From Nemertoderma westbladi (lineage: Eukaryota; Xenacoelomorpha; Nemertodermatida; Nemertodermatidae): a stretch of DNA of 64,000 nt. Where the stretch lies: NCBI GenBank assembly GCA_032718475.1, contig JAUCBJ010002168.1, positions 1 to 64,000 on the forward strand, given 5' to 3'. The translations under genes were made by a program, and so were the position numbers. A model generated the notes under the pieces. The model was not told where the DNA came from and made no database searches. It saw only the letters and a program-made list of their open reading frames with translations. Positions 51,668-62,200 of the stretch are shown piece after piece. Each line of letters starts with the position of its first letter. The stretch's first letter is position 1.

Positions 51668-53296
51668 TTGATGCATGAGTGCGTAGATGGTACCCAAACT
51701 AAGCTGCTTGGGGCCCTTAATAATGAGCGTAGCAAGCCTGTTGTCGCTGCTGCAATGTCTGATAAGTCTGATGGCAGTTGTGAACAATCATTACTTAATG
51801 TCAATGCTAAAGAGTGGTACCCAAAATGTCCATTGCAGACGGTATATAACCATAGTTTGTTGTCACAAACTAATCGGTTAGGAAAATTTATTCGTGTAGA
51901 ACAATTTTTGAATGGTGATATATGTTTGCATGATAAAGATTTTAATGTAACATGGCATAGCATCGATAAGCGGTGGGTTCTAGAGTGGAAGTGGATATCA
52001 GGAATTCCACCTGTTGGTCATATAGGTTCCGGCCTAGGTGAATATAACATTAAAATTTCTGATAGACAGCTAGACCTATTTAGTGGTGAAGTGAATAAGT
52101 GGGTTACCAATGGTTGGATGGTTAAGCATGACCCTCAGGTTCATGGTGAGCTTAAAGGAGTACTACCCCTAATGCCAGTTCTACAGGAACATAAACCGAC
52201 AACTCCCGTACGGCCTGTGCTAGATTATACCCTATTAAACAAGTTATTGTGTGCTGATCCCGGTCGGCAAGTGGCGGTTTGTAGCGAGTCAGTTAGAACA
52301 TGGCGTAAAATGGGTAACAATACCAAACTTTTAGACCTATCTAAGGCTTATCTACAGGTTCATGTAGTTCCATATCAGACTGTGTATCAGGGGGTGATTT
52401 GGAATGATGAAGTGTATATTATAAATCGAATGGGATACGGCCTCGAAATCGCTCATAAAGTTTTACATGCAATAGTTTCATTTATTTTTGACACCGGTGG
52501 TTACACCATTGAACAGGTTGATAAGTATGTGGATGACATCTATGTCAATGAAGATTTAATAAGTGTAACTGAGGTTCGTGCGTTACTAATGCGGTTTGGT
52601 TTAGAAAGTAAGGACCCTGAAGGTCCCCAAACAATGAGTCTTCTGGGAATGAATATTTACCAAGATCCTTGTGGTGTGCTACAGTGGACAAGGAAAGATA
52701 AAGATACGTTAGAATTGCCTAGTAGGTTAACCAAACGAGAAATATTTTCCTGGTGTGGGAAATTAGTGGCCCATTACCCTGTTGTTAGTTATATTAGAGT
52801 TTGCTGTGGGTGGTTAAAACGTCTCTGCGACAATCATTGGGATGATCCAGCTAATTATGCTGTGAAAGAACTTGCTATTGATTTGTATAACATGGTCAGG
52901 GATAACAATACAGTGCGTGGAGTTTGGTCTGTGCAGAACACTATCCATAGTAAAGTAGAGTTGTGGGTGGATGCCAGTGATATAGCCAAAGGTGTTGTAC
53001 TTGAAATTGATGGTAGTGTTGTTGAGGACGCATCCTGGTTACGTAAGGCAAAGGATTTTTCGCATATCAATGTAGCTGAGTTGGACGCATTATTGGAGGG
53101 CATTAATCTCCTTGTAAAGTGGAATTTGGTTTGCAAACGGTGTCTAATATATACGGACTCTGAGGTAGTGTATAATTGGATGCAACAGATGTTGAATAAC
53201 ACTTGCAGGTACCACATTGGCGGAATGACAGAAGCAGTAGTTAGACGCCGATTGCAAATAATAGAGGAAGTCATTGACAGTGATTGTGGAAAGTGA
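51668..53296 (+). CDS. pol: Ty3/gypsy reverse transcriptase and RNase H
   Basis: 542 codons. RT motifs: RPVLDYTLLN, LLDLSKAYLQV, then YVDDIYV with the catalytic D289-D290, LLGMNIY, and SWCGKLVAHYPV of the connection. RNase H: D435 in WVDASD, NVAELDAL and YTDSEVVYNW. The N-terminal 100 residues precede the RT fingers. It is uninterrupted, unlike the frames upstream, and stops at the very point where the 20-bp minisatellite begins. Downstream integrase is absent. Closest in style to the gypsy elements of marine invertebrates with a YVDDI box; the exact clade is not assigned. Confidence 0.88.
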   Translation: MMHECVDGTQTKLLGALNNERSKPVVAAAMSDKSDGSCEQSLLNVNAKEWYPKCPLQTVYNHSLLSQTNRLGKFIRVEQFLNGDICLHDKDFNVTWHSIDKRWVLEWKWISGIPPVGHIGSGLGEYNIKISDRQLDLFSGEVNKWVTNGWMVKHDPQVHGELKGVLPLMPVLQEHKPTTPVRPVLDYTLLNKLLCADPGRQVAVCSESVRTWRKMGNNTKLLDLSKAYLQVHVVPYQTVYQGVIWNDEVYIINRMGYGLEIAHKVLHAIVSFIFDTGGYTIEQVDKYVDDIYVNEDLISVTEVRALLMRFGLESKDPEGPQTMSLLGMNIYQDPCGVLQWTRKDKDTLELPSRLTKREIFSWCGKLVAHYPVVSYIRVCCGWLKRLCDNHWDDPANYAVKELAIDLYNMVRDNNTVRGVWSVQNTIHSKVELWVDASDIAKGVVLEIDGSVVEDASWLRKAKDFSHINVAELDALLEGINLLVKWNLVCKRCLIYTDSEVVYNWMQQMLNNTCRYHIGGMTEAVVRRRLQIIEEVIDSDCGK

Positions 53297-53566
53297 ATAA
53301 ATTTAGTGGAAAGTGAATAAATTTAGCGGAAAGTGAATACATTTAGTGGAATGTGAATAAATTTAGTGGAATGTGAATAAATTTAGGGGAAAGTGAATAA
53401 TTTTAGCGGAAAGTGAATGAATTTAGTGGAAAGTGAATAAATTTAGTGGAAAGTGAATAAATTTAGTGGAAAGTGAATAAATTTAGTGGAAAGTGAATAA
53501 ATTTAGTGGAAAGTGAATAATTTAGTGGAAAGTGAATAAATTGAGTGGAAAGTGAATAAATTATAA
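53285..53566 (+). repeat. 20-bp minisatellite, about 14 units
   Basis: The unit is TGGAAAGTGAATAAATTTAG with single-base variants; two units near 53515-53560 are shorter or changed. The first unit supplies the last codons and stop of the RNase H reading. Confidence 0.95.
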
Positions 53567-54228
53567 ACCATTTTTAGTAAAATATGATTATATTTGGTGG
53601 ATACAAAATTAAAAATAGTTGGGACATAATTATTTTTAATGGAAATCCAATTATAAATGGTGAAGAGTAATTAATTTAAGTGAAGGAAATATGATTTTTA
53701 GTGAAGGAAATATTGAGTGAACAAAATGATTATTCTTAGTGGGAAATAAATATGATGCGTAATAATTATCCTGAAAACGAAACTCAAAAGGTACCCGTAG
53801 GCCCTGCGCGTTACATATTTTAAGGTCCGCGTAGCGAGACCTCTAGTATTCACTCCGTTACTTGTTGTTGTTGTTGGGGTTGTTGAATGTTGGGGTTGTT
53901 AATTTCCAGATATGGAGAGGGGGACTTGGAATCTCTAGGTACATTCTTTTTCAATCCCCCATTACGGTGAATGTTTTTTGATGTAAGATTGATAGTAAGC
54001 CATTCATGGAAACAGTTCATGTGTTAGTAGACGTGAACCTTTGCTTGTTTGTGACTAACCATTTGGCAGTGGCAGTTCTGCAGTTAGGTAAAAGACCGTT
54101 GGACTGAATCAGAAGGCAGGAATGAAACTGAAAGTTTTATCAGTTATTATACAACACTGTTGTTGTAACAAACTCTCTCATGTCTCTGACTAGCCTATCT
54201 GCCTATTGCAGTATAGAGCCACTAACTG
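53567..54228. other. Gene-free stretch
   Basis: It holds degraded traces of the same minisatellite (to about 53760), then unassigned sequence including GGTCCGCGTAGCGAGACC (53823-53840). Confidence 0.45.
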
Positions 54229-54237
54229 ACTACACAG

Positions 54238-55700
54238 GGGTGCATGTAAAGAGCGGACTGCGGACTGGCGGACTACGGACTGGGGATTGCCAAAATCCGC
54301 GCGGTCAATTTGAATTATTGACTTCCAAACTAAGAATCCGCTCTTTGTTGTCTGGACAAATGGCGGACTGAAGCCGGTAAATTGTAACCTGATTGGCTCA
54401 ATCATTTACTTACATAGGCTGAAGCTGAAAGGGAACTTAAAGAATGAATCATCCCATTGGCTTTTAAATGTTTACCAATGTGCAACACTGTAATACAGGA
54501 AATAATTATCCTATACAGTTACGTGGACTGTTGATTAAGGGCCTACTATATAATCAATATTCTACGGATTTTCAGATTATTTATTTCAATAAATATTTTT
54601 ATATACTTCCTGCCTTTAGAGTTTATGTCACAGTTGTCTGTTCGCAAATATAAAAGAGCGAATATTCGGACATCCTAAGCGCAGGAGCTGGGGGAAGATC
54701 TTCTCTGTGCTGGGGGTAAGAGAGCGTAAGAAAAGGGGGAAGAGGGGCAAAGAAAATGGGTGTGGATCTATAAATAGCATCCAATAGGACGCATCTAATT
54801 ACTGGCATTTAATTCTGTCCAAATTTTTATGACAGCCTTAAAATGAAAACCACGAACACGTGATCGGCTAGTGCTTTTTTTAATGTTTTTTTAGTGTGGG
54901 CTGTGATATCCTACATATATGACATACGATTAACTGTGGGGCGAGCAACGTAAGTCCAGGTGAGCCTTAGCATATGGGTATAATTGGTGGACCCGTCTGT
55001 CGTTGTCATCGTCGGAAATGTTTGAACGCTAATAAGTCGGTCAATCTTGGAAAAATAATGTTTCACTACTAGTATGTACGACTAATATGTTTCAATTATG
55101 TTCCAATTTTGTTTCAACTAACAGAGACATAATAGTGGCAGTACGAGCCAACCTCCCCCACCCCCCCCCCCCCCCTTTTTTTTTTGGACGACCCCAACGT
55201 AAAAACTTTTAATTTAAGTAACAAGCAAACAAGGAATATCTTATAAGGTCGCTGTTCACACCTTTAAGCAATAAGCATAACTCTGCTTCGGCAGCAGAAG
55301 TACATACTACAGTAGTCCCAAAGTCTGCATCCAAAGTAGAGTTACGAATGAATCATGCTTAAAAGAGTGAACCGGCCTTAACCTGAGAGATTCTAATGAA
55401 AGTTCAAGAGTTCTTCCTACTGCCTACATAATAGGTTTTCAAAATAATAGGTTTCCATCTCTGTGTCACAATGAAAACATTTAAGCCAATAGGAGGATTC
55501 AAGAAAGTTCCCTTTGGGCCTCTATGTAAATGATTGAGCCAATCAGGTTAAAATTTTCTGGCTTCAGTCCGCCGTTTGTCCAGGCAACAAAGAGCGGATT
55601 CTTACATTATAATGCTATAATTCAAATTGACCGCGCATATTTGGGCTTTTAATTGACAATCCGCAGTCCGTAGTCCGCAGTCCGCTCTTTACATGCACCC
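54238..55700. mobile_element. Mutator-like TIR element, non-autonomous
   Basis: Long inverted repeats of about 240 bp start GGGTGCATGTAAAGAGCGGA at both ends. A 9-bp direct repeat ACTACACAG flanks the element (54229-54237 and 55701-55709), which is typical of Mutator/MULE insertions along with the long TIRs. The 1,463-bp interior has no transposase. It contains a C run (55161-55175) and the GGGGCGAGC motif (54939). Confidence 0.8.
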
Positions 55701-55709
55701 ACTACACAG

Positions 55710-56409
55710 GACTAAATTAATTAATTAAATAACTAAATTAAATTAAATTAGTGCTTCTGTAGCTGTACCGGTAGCGTAGCCTATTTCTATTCAGCTATTA
55801 TCTGATTAGCAATTACCAAGCTGCCAAAGACTAGGCCTACTGTACTGACAGACTGACAGACTGAAGACAGGAAGGACTACAGGAACAGGACAGCATGACT
55901 ACCGTTTTGCCGTTCCCGTCAGCCTGTTCATACTTCCTGCTGTCCTGGCTCCACCCTACAGGTCAGCAGGTTACAGTCCTACAGGACAGGCACAGGTAGG
56001 CGTCTATCAGTCTATTGGCCTAGTCTGCTAGCAGGCTAGTAGGCTAAGTTTTAGCTTGCTTACGGTGCTTGTACTCATACTGCAGTACTGGTAGTTCGGT
56101 ACCGGTATTGTTTAGTTTGTAGTTTCAGAGTTTGGTTTACCGTACTGGCTGACTGGTTTGGATTGGAGATTGGATTAGTATGTTAGTTCAGTAGTTAGTA
56201 TGTAGTAGTACCGGTACGGTATTCTGGTATTTATTAGTAGTTTATTTTCCATTTTCGTTTAGGTTTAGGCCTCCAGGCCTCCTAGCTGCCTACTGCTGGA
56301 CTGGCATGGTTCTGTAGTTCAGTACAGGCTGACAGGTAGTTTACCTTCTGTTTCTTCTGTCAAGTTTCTTCTGTTTGGCAGTTTACCGCAGTACCTACCA
56401 TGTACCTAC
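55710..56409. other. Gene-free stretch
   Basis: Rich in short repeats of CAGGACAG, CTGACTG and ACCGGTA; no gene. Confidence 0.45.
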
Positions 56410-56738
56410 TTGTGTCTACTGTTGACGGTGACACAGAACCATTTGAAGTGTTATGGGGCGTCCTCCAGGGAAACACACTTGCACCATTTTTGTTCATAAT
56501 TGTGGTTGACTATGTTCTTCGCATGTCCTTAGATCATCATAATGATGATGGGGTGATGATAACTCCACCTACTAGCTCCAGAAGTCGAGGAAATCATGCC
56601 AAGTACCTAACTGATCTAGACTTTGCTGATGACTTATGAGTACTCTCAGAATCACTAGAGGGCGCCCAATGACTCCTCCATCCTCAGCTCATTAGAACAT
56701 GCTGCTTCTAGTGGTGGTCTTTTTATTAACTCCAGAAA

Positions 56739-58411
56739 CAGTCAGGTTCCCGGCTTAATTTGACATTATGTCAAATTTGACATGTGGCATGTCAAATTTG
56801 TCACTAATGTCAAAATTGCCATTTCGTTGTTTAAATTCTATCTATCTGTCTATAGGCATAGTTAAAAGACAGATGTCAAGGCAAATAGCCTACGGGTAGT
56901 TGGTAGTTGATAGCACTTACTGACTTAATAGTTAACTGGTTAAACAAATAGTTAATAGTACTTTCTTTAGTTGTACCTATTCAGTAAAAATATAATCAGG
57001 CAATGTATGTGTACGAGCAATCCTTCTGTGAGCAAGTCGAGTTCGATGGAAATGCTACATATGCCTGCCTATCTGCCTATCCCATGTGAAGCGACCGGGT
57101 AAAAACAGAAGCAATTGCAAAATTACCTGCGGAGCAACTGCGAGAAAAATTGATAGATATTTTGTCTAATTGGCAGTCTGATTTCGTAGAATACTCAGAA
57201 CTCCTTAAATTGTCCAAGAAAAAACAAGAACTAGTCGATTTGTACCTCCAAATCCAACAAGATATGAGCATTAGGTACCATAGAAGAGGAGCCTGAAACT
57301 GATGAATAGTCTGTTCTGAATCATTCATTTCATACCGTTCAACCATTCTGCCATTAGAATATATATTATATTGCACTAGTCCTAATCTTTTGTGGTTCAT
57401 AAATTGTATTGATATTGAGTTCCGAAATTGCATGTAGATATAATATAACAATGATTTGTGTTCCTTAAATAATTTACAGATTCTTGTTCATTTTTAAAGA
57501 TTGCAATTGAAGATTGCGGGTTAGTTATTAAATGCCATTTCCATGATTTCTATGCAGCCAGTTTTCAACCTTAACCTATGTTTGGCTCTGTCTGACCTCA
57601 ATATAAAATTTATATAATTGATTAATTGACCCCTCAGCCCTCACCCCCCCCCCCCCCCCCCCCCTCCCTCTTCCATTCGAAATAATAATGCTATATACCA
57701 TACCATATATAAATAAACTATGGTAAGCTAAGAATGGTGAACTGAACTGTTATTTATCAAGTTAAATTAGGTTGCTGTTATTGTTATATTAAGTTATTGT
57801 CTGGGGGGACTGGACGCAATAAAATTGCATCCCTCTCCAGGGGAAATTGGACACAATTAACAGTTGATTACTCTCAAAAATTAAACTGTAACCTGTTCTA
57901 TTGTGTTTAGTTTATTGTTTTGGTTAAAATAATGTGCCTTTGTAACCTGCTCCTTACAGAAGGAATCGGTAATTAAATATCCCATTTTTCATTTCATCCT
58001 TTTCATCCAGTTTAAAATATAAAACTATAATAATTAAAATTGATGTTGGATCAATTAAACAGATTTAATAATAAACCTTCAACATCAAATCGTTTTATAT
58101 ATTTATACTACTGACTGGCAGACTGGTATAATATTAAATGTGAAATTTGGAATGTCATGTCAAATTTGAATCTTGCAGAATTTAAAACGTAATTATTTCA
58201 AAAAATTCTTGGTGAATTTCAATTACCCCTGGTGAAAATGTTCAAATGGCAATTTAATGTCTACATATAAAAATTCAGATGCCCAATTAAATAATTGAAC
58301 TCCCAAAGCACTTTTTCTCTTTTTCCATGTCAAATTTAGCATGAAATGTCAAATTTGAAAAGCAAAATGTCAAATTTGACATAATGTCAAATTAAGCCAG
58401 GAACCAGACTG
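56739..58411. mobile_element. CAGTC-ended TIR element 1 with 5-bp target duplication
   Basis: Inverted termini of about 42 bp (CAGTCAGGTTCCCGGCTTAA on the left) have three mismatches. The flanking direct repeat AGAAA (56734-56738, 58412-58416) is proven by the LINE sequence, which has it once. Subterminal palindromes of the type GTCAAATTTGAC recur at both ends. The interior (1,673 bp in total) has no transposase, one short coding-like run (57100-57297) and a C run of 21. A 5-bp duplication with CAG-starting TIRs would suit hAT5-type elements; this class assignment is inference. Confidence 0.85.
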
Positions 58412-59699
58412 AGAAAGACCACAATTTTGACAGTTAACTTTGAAAGTCCTCAGCAAGTCTCTGATCGGATGAACATAAGCTCAAATGATGGTATGCTTGA
58501 GCATGTGGGTGGACGACTTCTGTTACCTGGCACCTGGGATCATGGATCCGGAAGTCAGGTGAGAGGACCTTCGAATACGTAAGGGAAAGGCATGGGCAGC
58601 CTTGAATAGGCTTTCCAGGATTTGGAAGTCACCGAGAATTAATCGGAAACTTAAGGTCCGATTATTTAGAGCAGTAGTTGTTCCAGTACTCTTCTATGGG
58701 AGTCCATGCTGGGCTCTAACTGCCTGACTGCTGAGGACACCAAATCTCTGGATGGCGCATTCACAAGAATGCTACGCCGGGTTCATTGTGTCAAGTACAA
58801 TGCACACATCTCCAACAGTCGGTGAGAAGTCAAAAATTGGACTTGAGTCCAAAATTGGACTTCGACTCCAGTTCAAGTCCAAAATTTGACTTCTGTGAGT
58901 CCAATATTGGACTTCAAATCAGCCAATTGTTCCAGGGCCTTGGGTAATTGGATCGGGCGGGATTTTTTTTCTTTAATCGAAAATATATCAAAAAATAAGA
59001 GTTTTGAACAGGGGGACCTGAAATTCACCAGGGGGAACTTTTTTTATAAGGCTTTGAATTTTTACAAAAGTCCAATATTGGACTTTAAGTCCAATTTTGG
59101 ACGTGACATTGAGAATCGAACTTAAAGGTAGATGAAGCATGACAGATGAGAGACAGCCAGACAGCTGTTAAGTTATGGAAAGTTACCTTTGCAGCTCTGT
59201 ATGTATCTTCAGTGTAATGACTGTACTGTACTTAGAATATAATGGTACATTCTAGCATTCTAGGTACTTTGTACTTTACTTTTAGCATATTGTTTAGTTT
59301 ACAATTTACATTCATGTTATGTCTAACCTTACAGCCTTATGTACCCAGGACTTTATAATGTCTTTAGGACTAGATTAGATTATGCTCCAACAAATATTTA
59401 ATTACAAATTATATTTGGTGGATACTGGTAGCAATGCCAGGTTAGCCAACTGCAGCTGCTGCTAAGGCTAACTACAGTACAAGCTACGATTTCGTCTAAG
59501 GCTATGGGAAGGGGAACCCTATCAGAAAGAAATACTACAAGTTGATGCTACCTCCATCTCTTCTAATTTTTCCATACAACAGGAAGGGTATTATAAAACG
59601 GCTGGATAACAGGATAATGAAATGGGATTAGTAACTACCGGTAATTAACGTGTTGGGGTCTCCACATAATAAGTACAGAAGTAACAAGTAACACACGTC

Positions 59700-59800
59700 A
59701 TAATCATAAACCAATTGAGGGAAAGGAACAGGTTACAGATGCAGGCTTTTCTAACTAAACAATAAACGGCCACTTTTGACTTTACCAATTGAAGGAGCCC
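59700..59800 (-). repeat. Single inverted unit of the dispersed 68-bp repeat
   Basis: The reverse complement carries TTTACCAATTG-adjacent sequence, GTTTATTGTTTAGTTAG and CCTGTTCCTTTCC, matching 61283-61485. Confidence 0.7.
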
Positions 59801-59889
59801 TATACTGCTATAACCTCACCACATACTACTACTACAATCGGCATGATTCATTGCAACTGCATTATATATATCGGCCCTATTATGTATTA

Positions 59890-60255
59890 AGAATGCTGTG
59901 CCGGCTTGTTGACAAAAGTGCGCCTCCACAACTCCCTTACACTCTTACAGCTGTACAGCCTTATCACCCATGACATTTGCTAGATCATCCGCATCTTCAA
60001 GGCCAGTGTCCTTTATTAAGACAGTAAGAAAGATGCGTCTCAAGAAAGTTATGGGCTGTCCACCATGCTTATTCACTCCATGAGGTGCACTGGCTGGTCC
60101 TCACGGCTTAAAGCGATGTCCTGCAAAGCGGAGGCGGCTTTGTTCTAGTGTCAAGCTTGGGGGAACCAATGACTGAATGAGACACCTCCAACTCCAATGT
60201 TATATAGTGTTTGGTTGGAGATGCAGAGATGTGTGCATTGTACTTGACACAGTGA
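59890..60255 (-). mobile_element. LINE 3' fragment (inverted) inside element 2
   Basis: The reverse complement reads through LVPPSLTLEQ-like, GGQPITFLRRI and KDTGLEDADDLANVM-like codons of the same LINE family, with small rearrangements. It was carried inside element 2, or inserted there later. Confidence 0.75.
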
Positions 60256-60683
60256 ACCTAATCAAAACAATTAGGCCTAGTCAATAAACATTAACTCAAT
60301 AACATAATAGGTTACAGTTTACAGTAGTCTTATTTTTGCCATACGAAAATACCACAGGTATGGCAGTATGTGTATGAATGAACTATACAGCTATAACTCC
60401 ACTACGCTACCGCGGTATACACCGCTAAGGCAGTAAGGCTACCGCAAAGCTATACCACTACCGCCAGACCGCAAAAAGTAACTACTGACTGACTGACTGA
60501 TGTCTGACTGTACGTGCTGACGCGTGCGATCCCTGTCTGCCTGTTTATAATACATATAATAATTAATTTGATCATTAAAATAATGTTGCATTGTAATTAT
60601 GTAATATAGGCCTATATGTACTGATACGGCAGTACGGGATGCAGTTTTGATTTAAATACCGATATACAGTATGGCAGCATGGG
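60256..60683. other. Unassigned filler inside element 2
   Basis: Short CTGACTGACTGA repeats and no ORF. Confidence 0.4.
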
Positions 60684-61282
60684 TAGGGGAAGGTGGGGGA
60701 ATTAGAAACATGGGGTAATTAGAAGCAATGGCTACTACATGCATGCTTTTGTATGTATAGACTTGAAATTTTGATGTTTATTGAGATAAATTATTGGTGA
60801 TTATTTTTCCAATAGGAATATGGCGTTTATTTTCACTTCTTCATTGTCAAATGGCTGATTGTATAAAAGATGAAAAAAAAATCAAATTTTCGATTATTTT
60901 TTTGCAACTTCACAAATGGATTGTGAGCGATGTCTTATTCCAATTATCTTAAGCAATAGCTTAATTTAAAGCTTATTATGTCATCTATTCAGTAGACAAC
61001 CTAATTTAATGATAGCATAATTAAAAATTTGTTTGTTCAACATAATTTAAAAATGGTCAAATTTTAGTGCCATGGGGTAATTGGAAACATTAATTTTTTT
61101 AGCTGGTCCTGTTACTTTGGGGACCGTCCTTTTCAACAGTTTCTAATTGTCATACAGCTGCGCACCGGTACCTATCTGCCTATTGCTTGAGTGCCTGATT
61201 TTTTTGGTTATATAGTGACTACTGACAGTCTGATCATGTGACTAATGACTACTAGCTGACTAGAAGTCTGACCATATGGTTT

Positions 61283-61485
61283 CCCTCAATTGGTAAAGTA
61301 ATCGTTTATTGTTTTGGTTAGAATAGCCCACCTAGGTAACCTGCTGCTTTCCCTCAATTGGTAAAGTGGCCGTTTATTGTTTTGGTTAGAAAAGCATGCC
61401 TCTGTAATCTGCTCCTTTCCCTCATTTGGAAAAGTGGCCGTTTATTGTTTGGGTTAGAAAAGCCAGCCTCTGTAACCTGCTCTTT
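61283..61485 (+). repeat. 68-bp tandem repeat, three units
   Basis: Units start CCCTCAATTGGTAAAGT at 61283, 61351 and 61419, and contain CGTTTATTGTTTTGGTTAG and TAACCTGCTC. Diverged single units lie at 32150, 57885 and 59700. Confidence 0.9.
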
Positions 61486-61499
61486 TCCCTCAATTTTAC

Positions 61500-61776
61500 G
61501 CAAAACTTCATGGCTGCCTGCGTTGCCTGGGCGTCATACTCTATGGAATCTCTATCTGCTGCCTTAAAGCACCATTTCCAGTGGTCATGCCACTATTCGG
61601 AAGGCTGCATATACCTTTGGAATTCCTGGGGGTACCCTCTGGGAACAAGAAACTTAAATATAGTGATCGCTAATTATATAGGTCAGGTGCGTAGATGTTT
61701 TCTCGGAAAAGCCAATGAGGAAACATTGGCCCAATATCTGGTGGTAATAGGAAAAGCGGGAATGGGGCTGTGCTGA
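61500..61776 (+). pseudogene. pogo-type transposase N-terminal fragment
   Basis: One frame gives MESLSAALKHHFQ (61541 onward). After a 1-base change a second frame gives SGHATIRKAAYTFGIPGGTL, the helix-turn-helix of psq/pogo transposases (RKAA-x-x-x-GIP-x-x-TL). A third stretch gives EETLAQYLVVIGKAGMGL, as in the second DNA-binding (CENP-B-like) half. Two frame changes and no catalytic domain make this a dead fragment. Confidence 0.65.
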
Positions 61777-62102
61777 ACCAACAAGAAATTCTAATTTTAA
61801 TTTAAGTTAAGCTAATTCATTTTAATTTAAATAAATGAAGTTTAATTTAGTTATATAAAGAGCAATAATTAGTTTTCATATATCCATATTGTTGCTGGAT
61901 GTCATTTATTCACAAACATGCATATCTCTGTTAATTGTTGAAGGTTTGTGAAACACTTTAAATATTAAACATATGTGGCAACATAGACATGTTATATATC
62001 AAATTGTGCGCAATTTAATCTACATTCCCATGTGGTAATTAGAAATATTCCAATTACCCCATGTGAATTTCTGGTTGATTTAACTATTGTGAGGCAAACC
62101 CT

Positions 62103-62137
62103 GTTTCCATTTACCCCATTGTGGGGTAAATGGAAAC
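62103..62137. other. Perfect 16-bp stem-loop
   Basis: GTTTCCATTTACCCCA (62103-62118) pairs fully with 62122-62137 around a 3-base loop. The stem uses the element's subterminal GGGGTAA-GGAAAC word in both orientations. Confidence 0.9.
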
Positions 62138-62155
62138 AATCTCGACTTAAAAAAA

Positions 62156-62200
62156 ATCTCGTCTGCCTGTCACTACCAGATAGTGATAGGCAGACGAGAT
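62156..62200. other. 20-bp stem-loop, one G-T pair
   Basis: ATCTCGTCTGCCTGTCACTA (62156-62175) pairs with 62181-62200 around a 5-base loop. Confidence 0.9.

Larger units (their letters stand above)
50311..53296 (+). mobile_element. Degenerate Ty3/gypsy-type retrotransposon lacking integrase
   Basis: Order gag, zinc knuckles, protease, RT, RNase H on the plus strand, spread over alternating frames. After RNase H the sequence turns into a 20-bp minisatellite (53285-53566), and no integrase or 3' LTR follows. No 5' LTR recognised. Confidence 0.85.

Noticed and set aside
53285-53566. CRISPR-like array
   Set aside because: Units are directly adjacent with no spacers, and the context is a eukaryotic retroelement.
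58886-59125. 79-codon ORF in CAGTC element 2
   Set aside because: Made of the GTCCAAAATTGGAC palindromes read in one frame.
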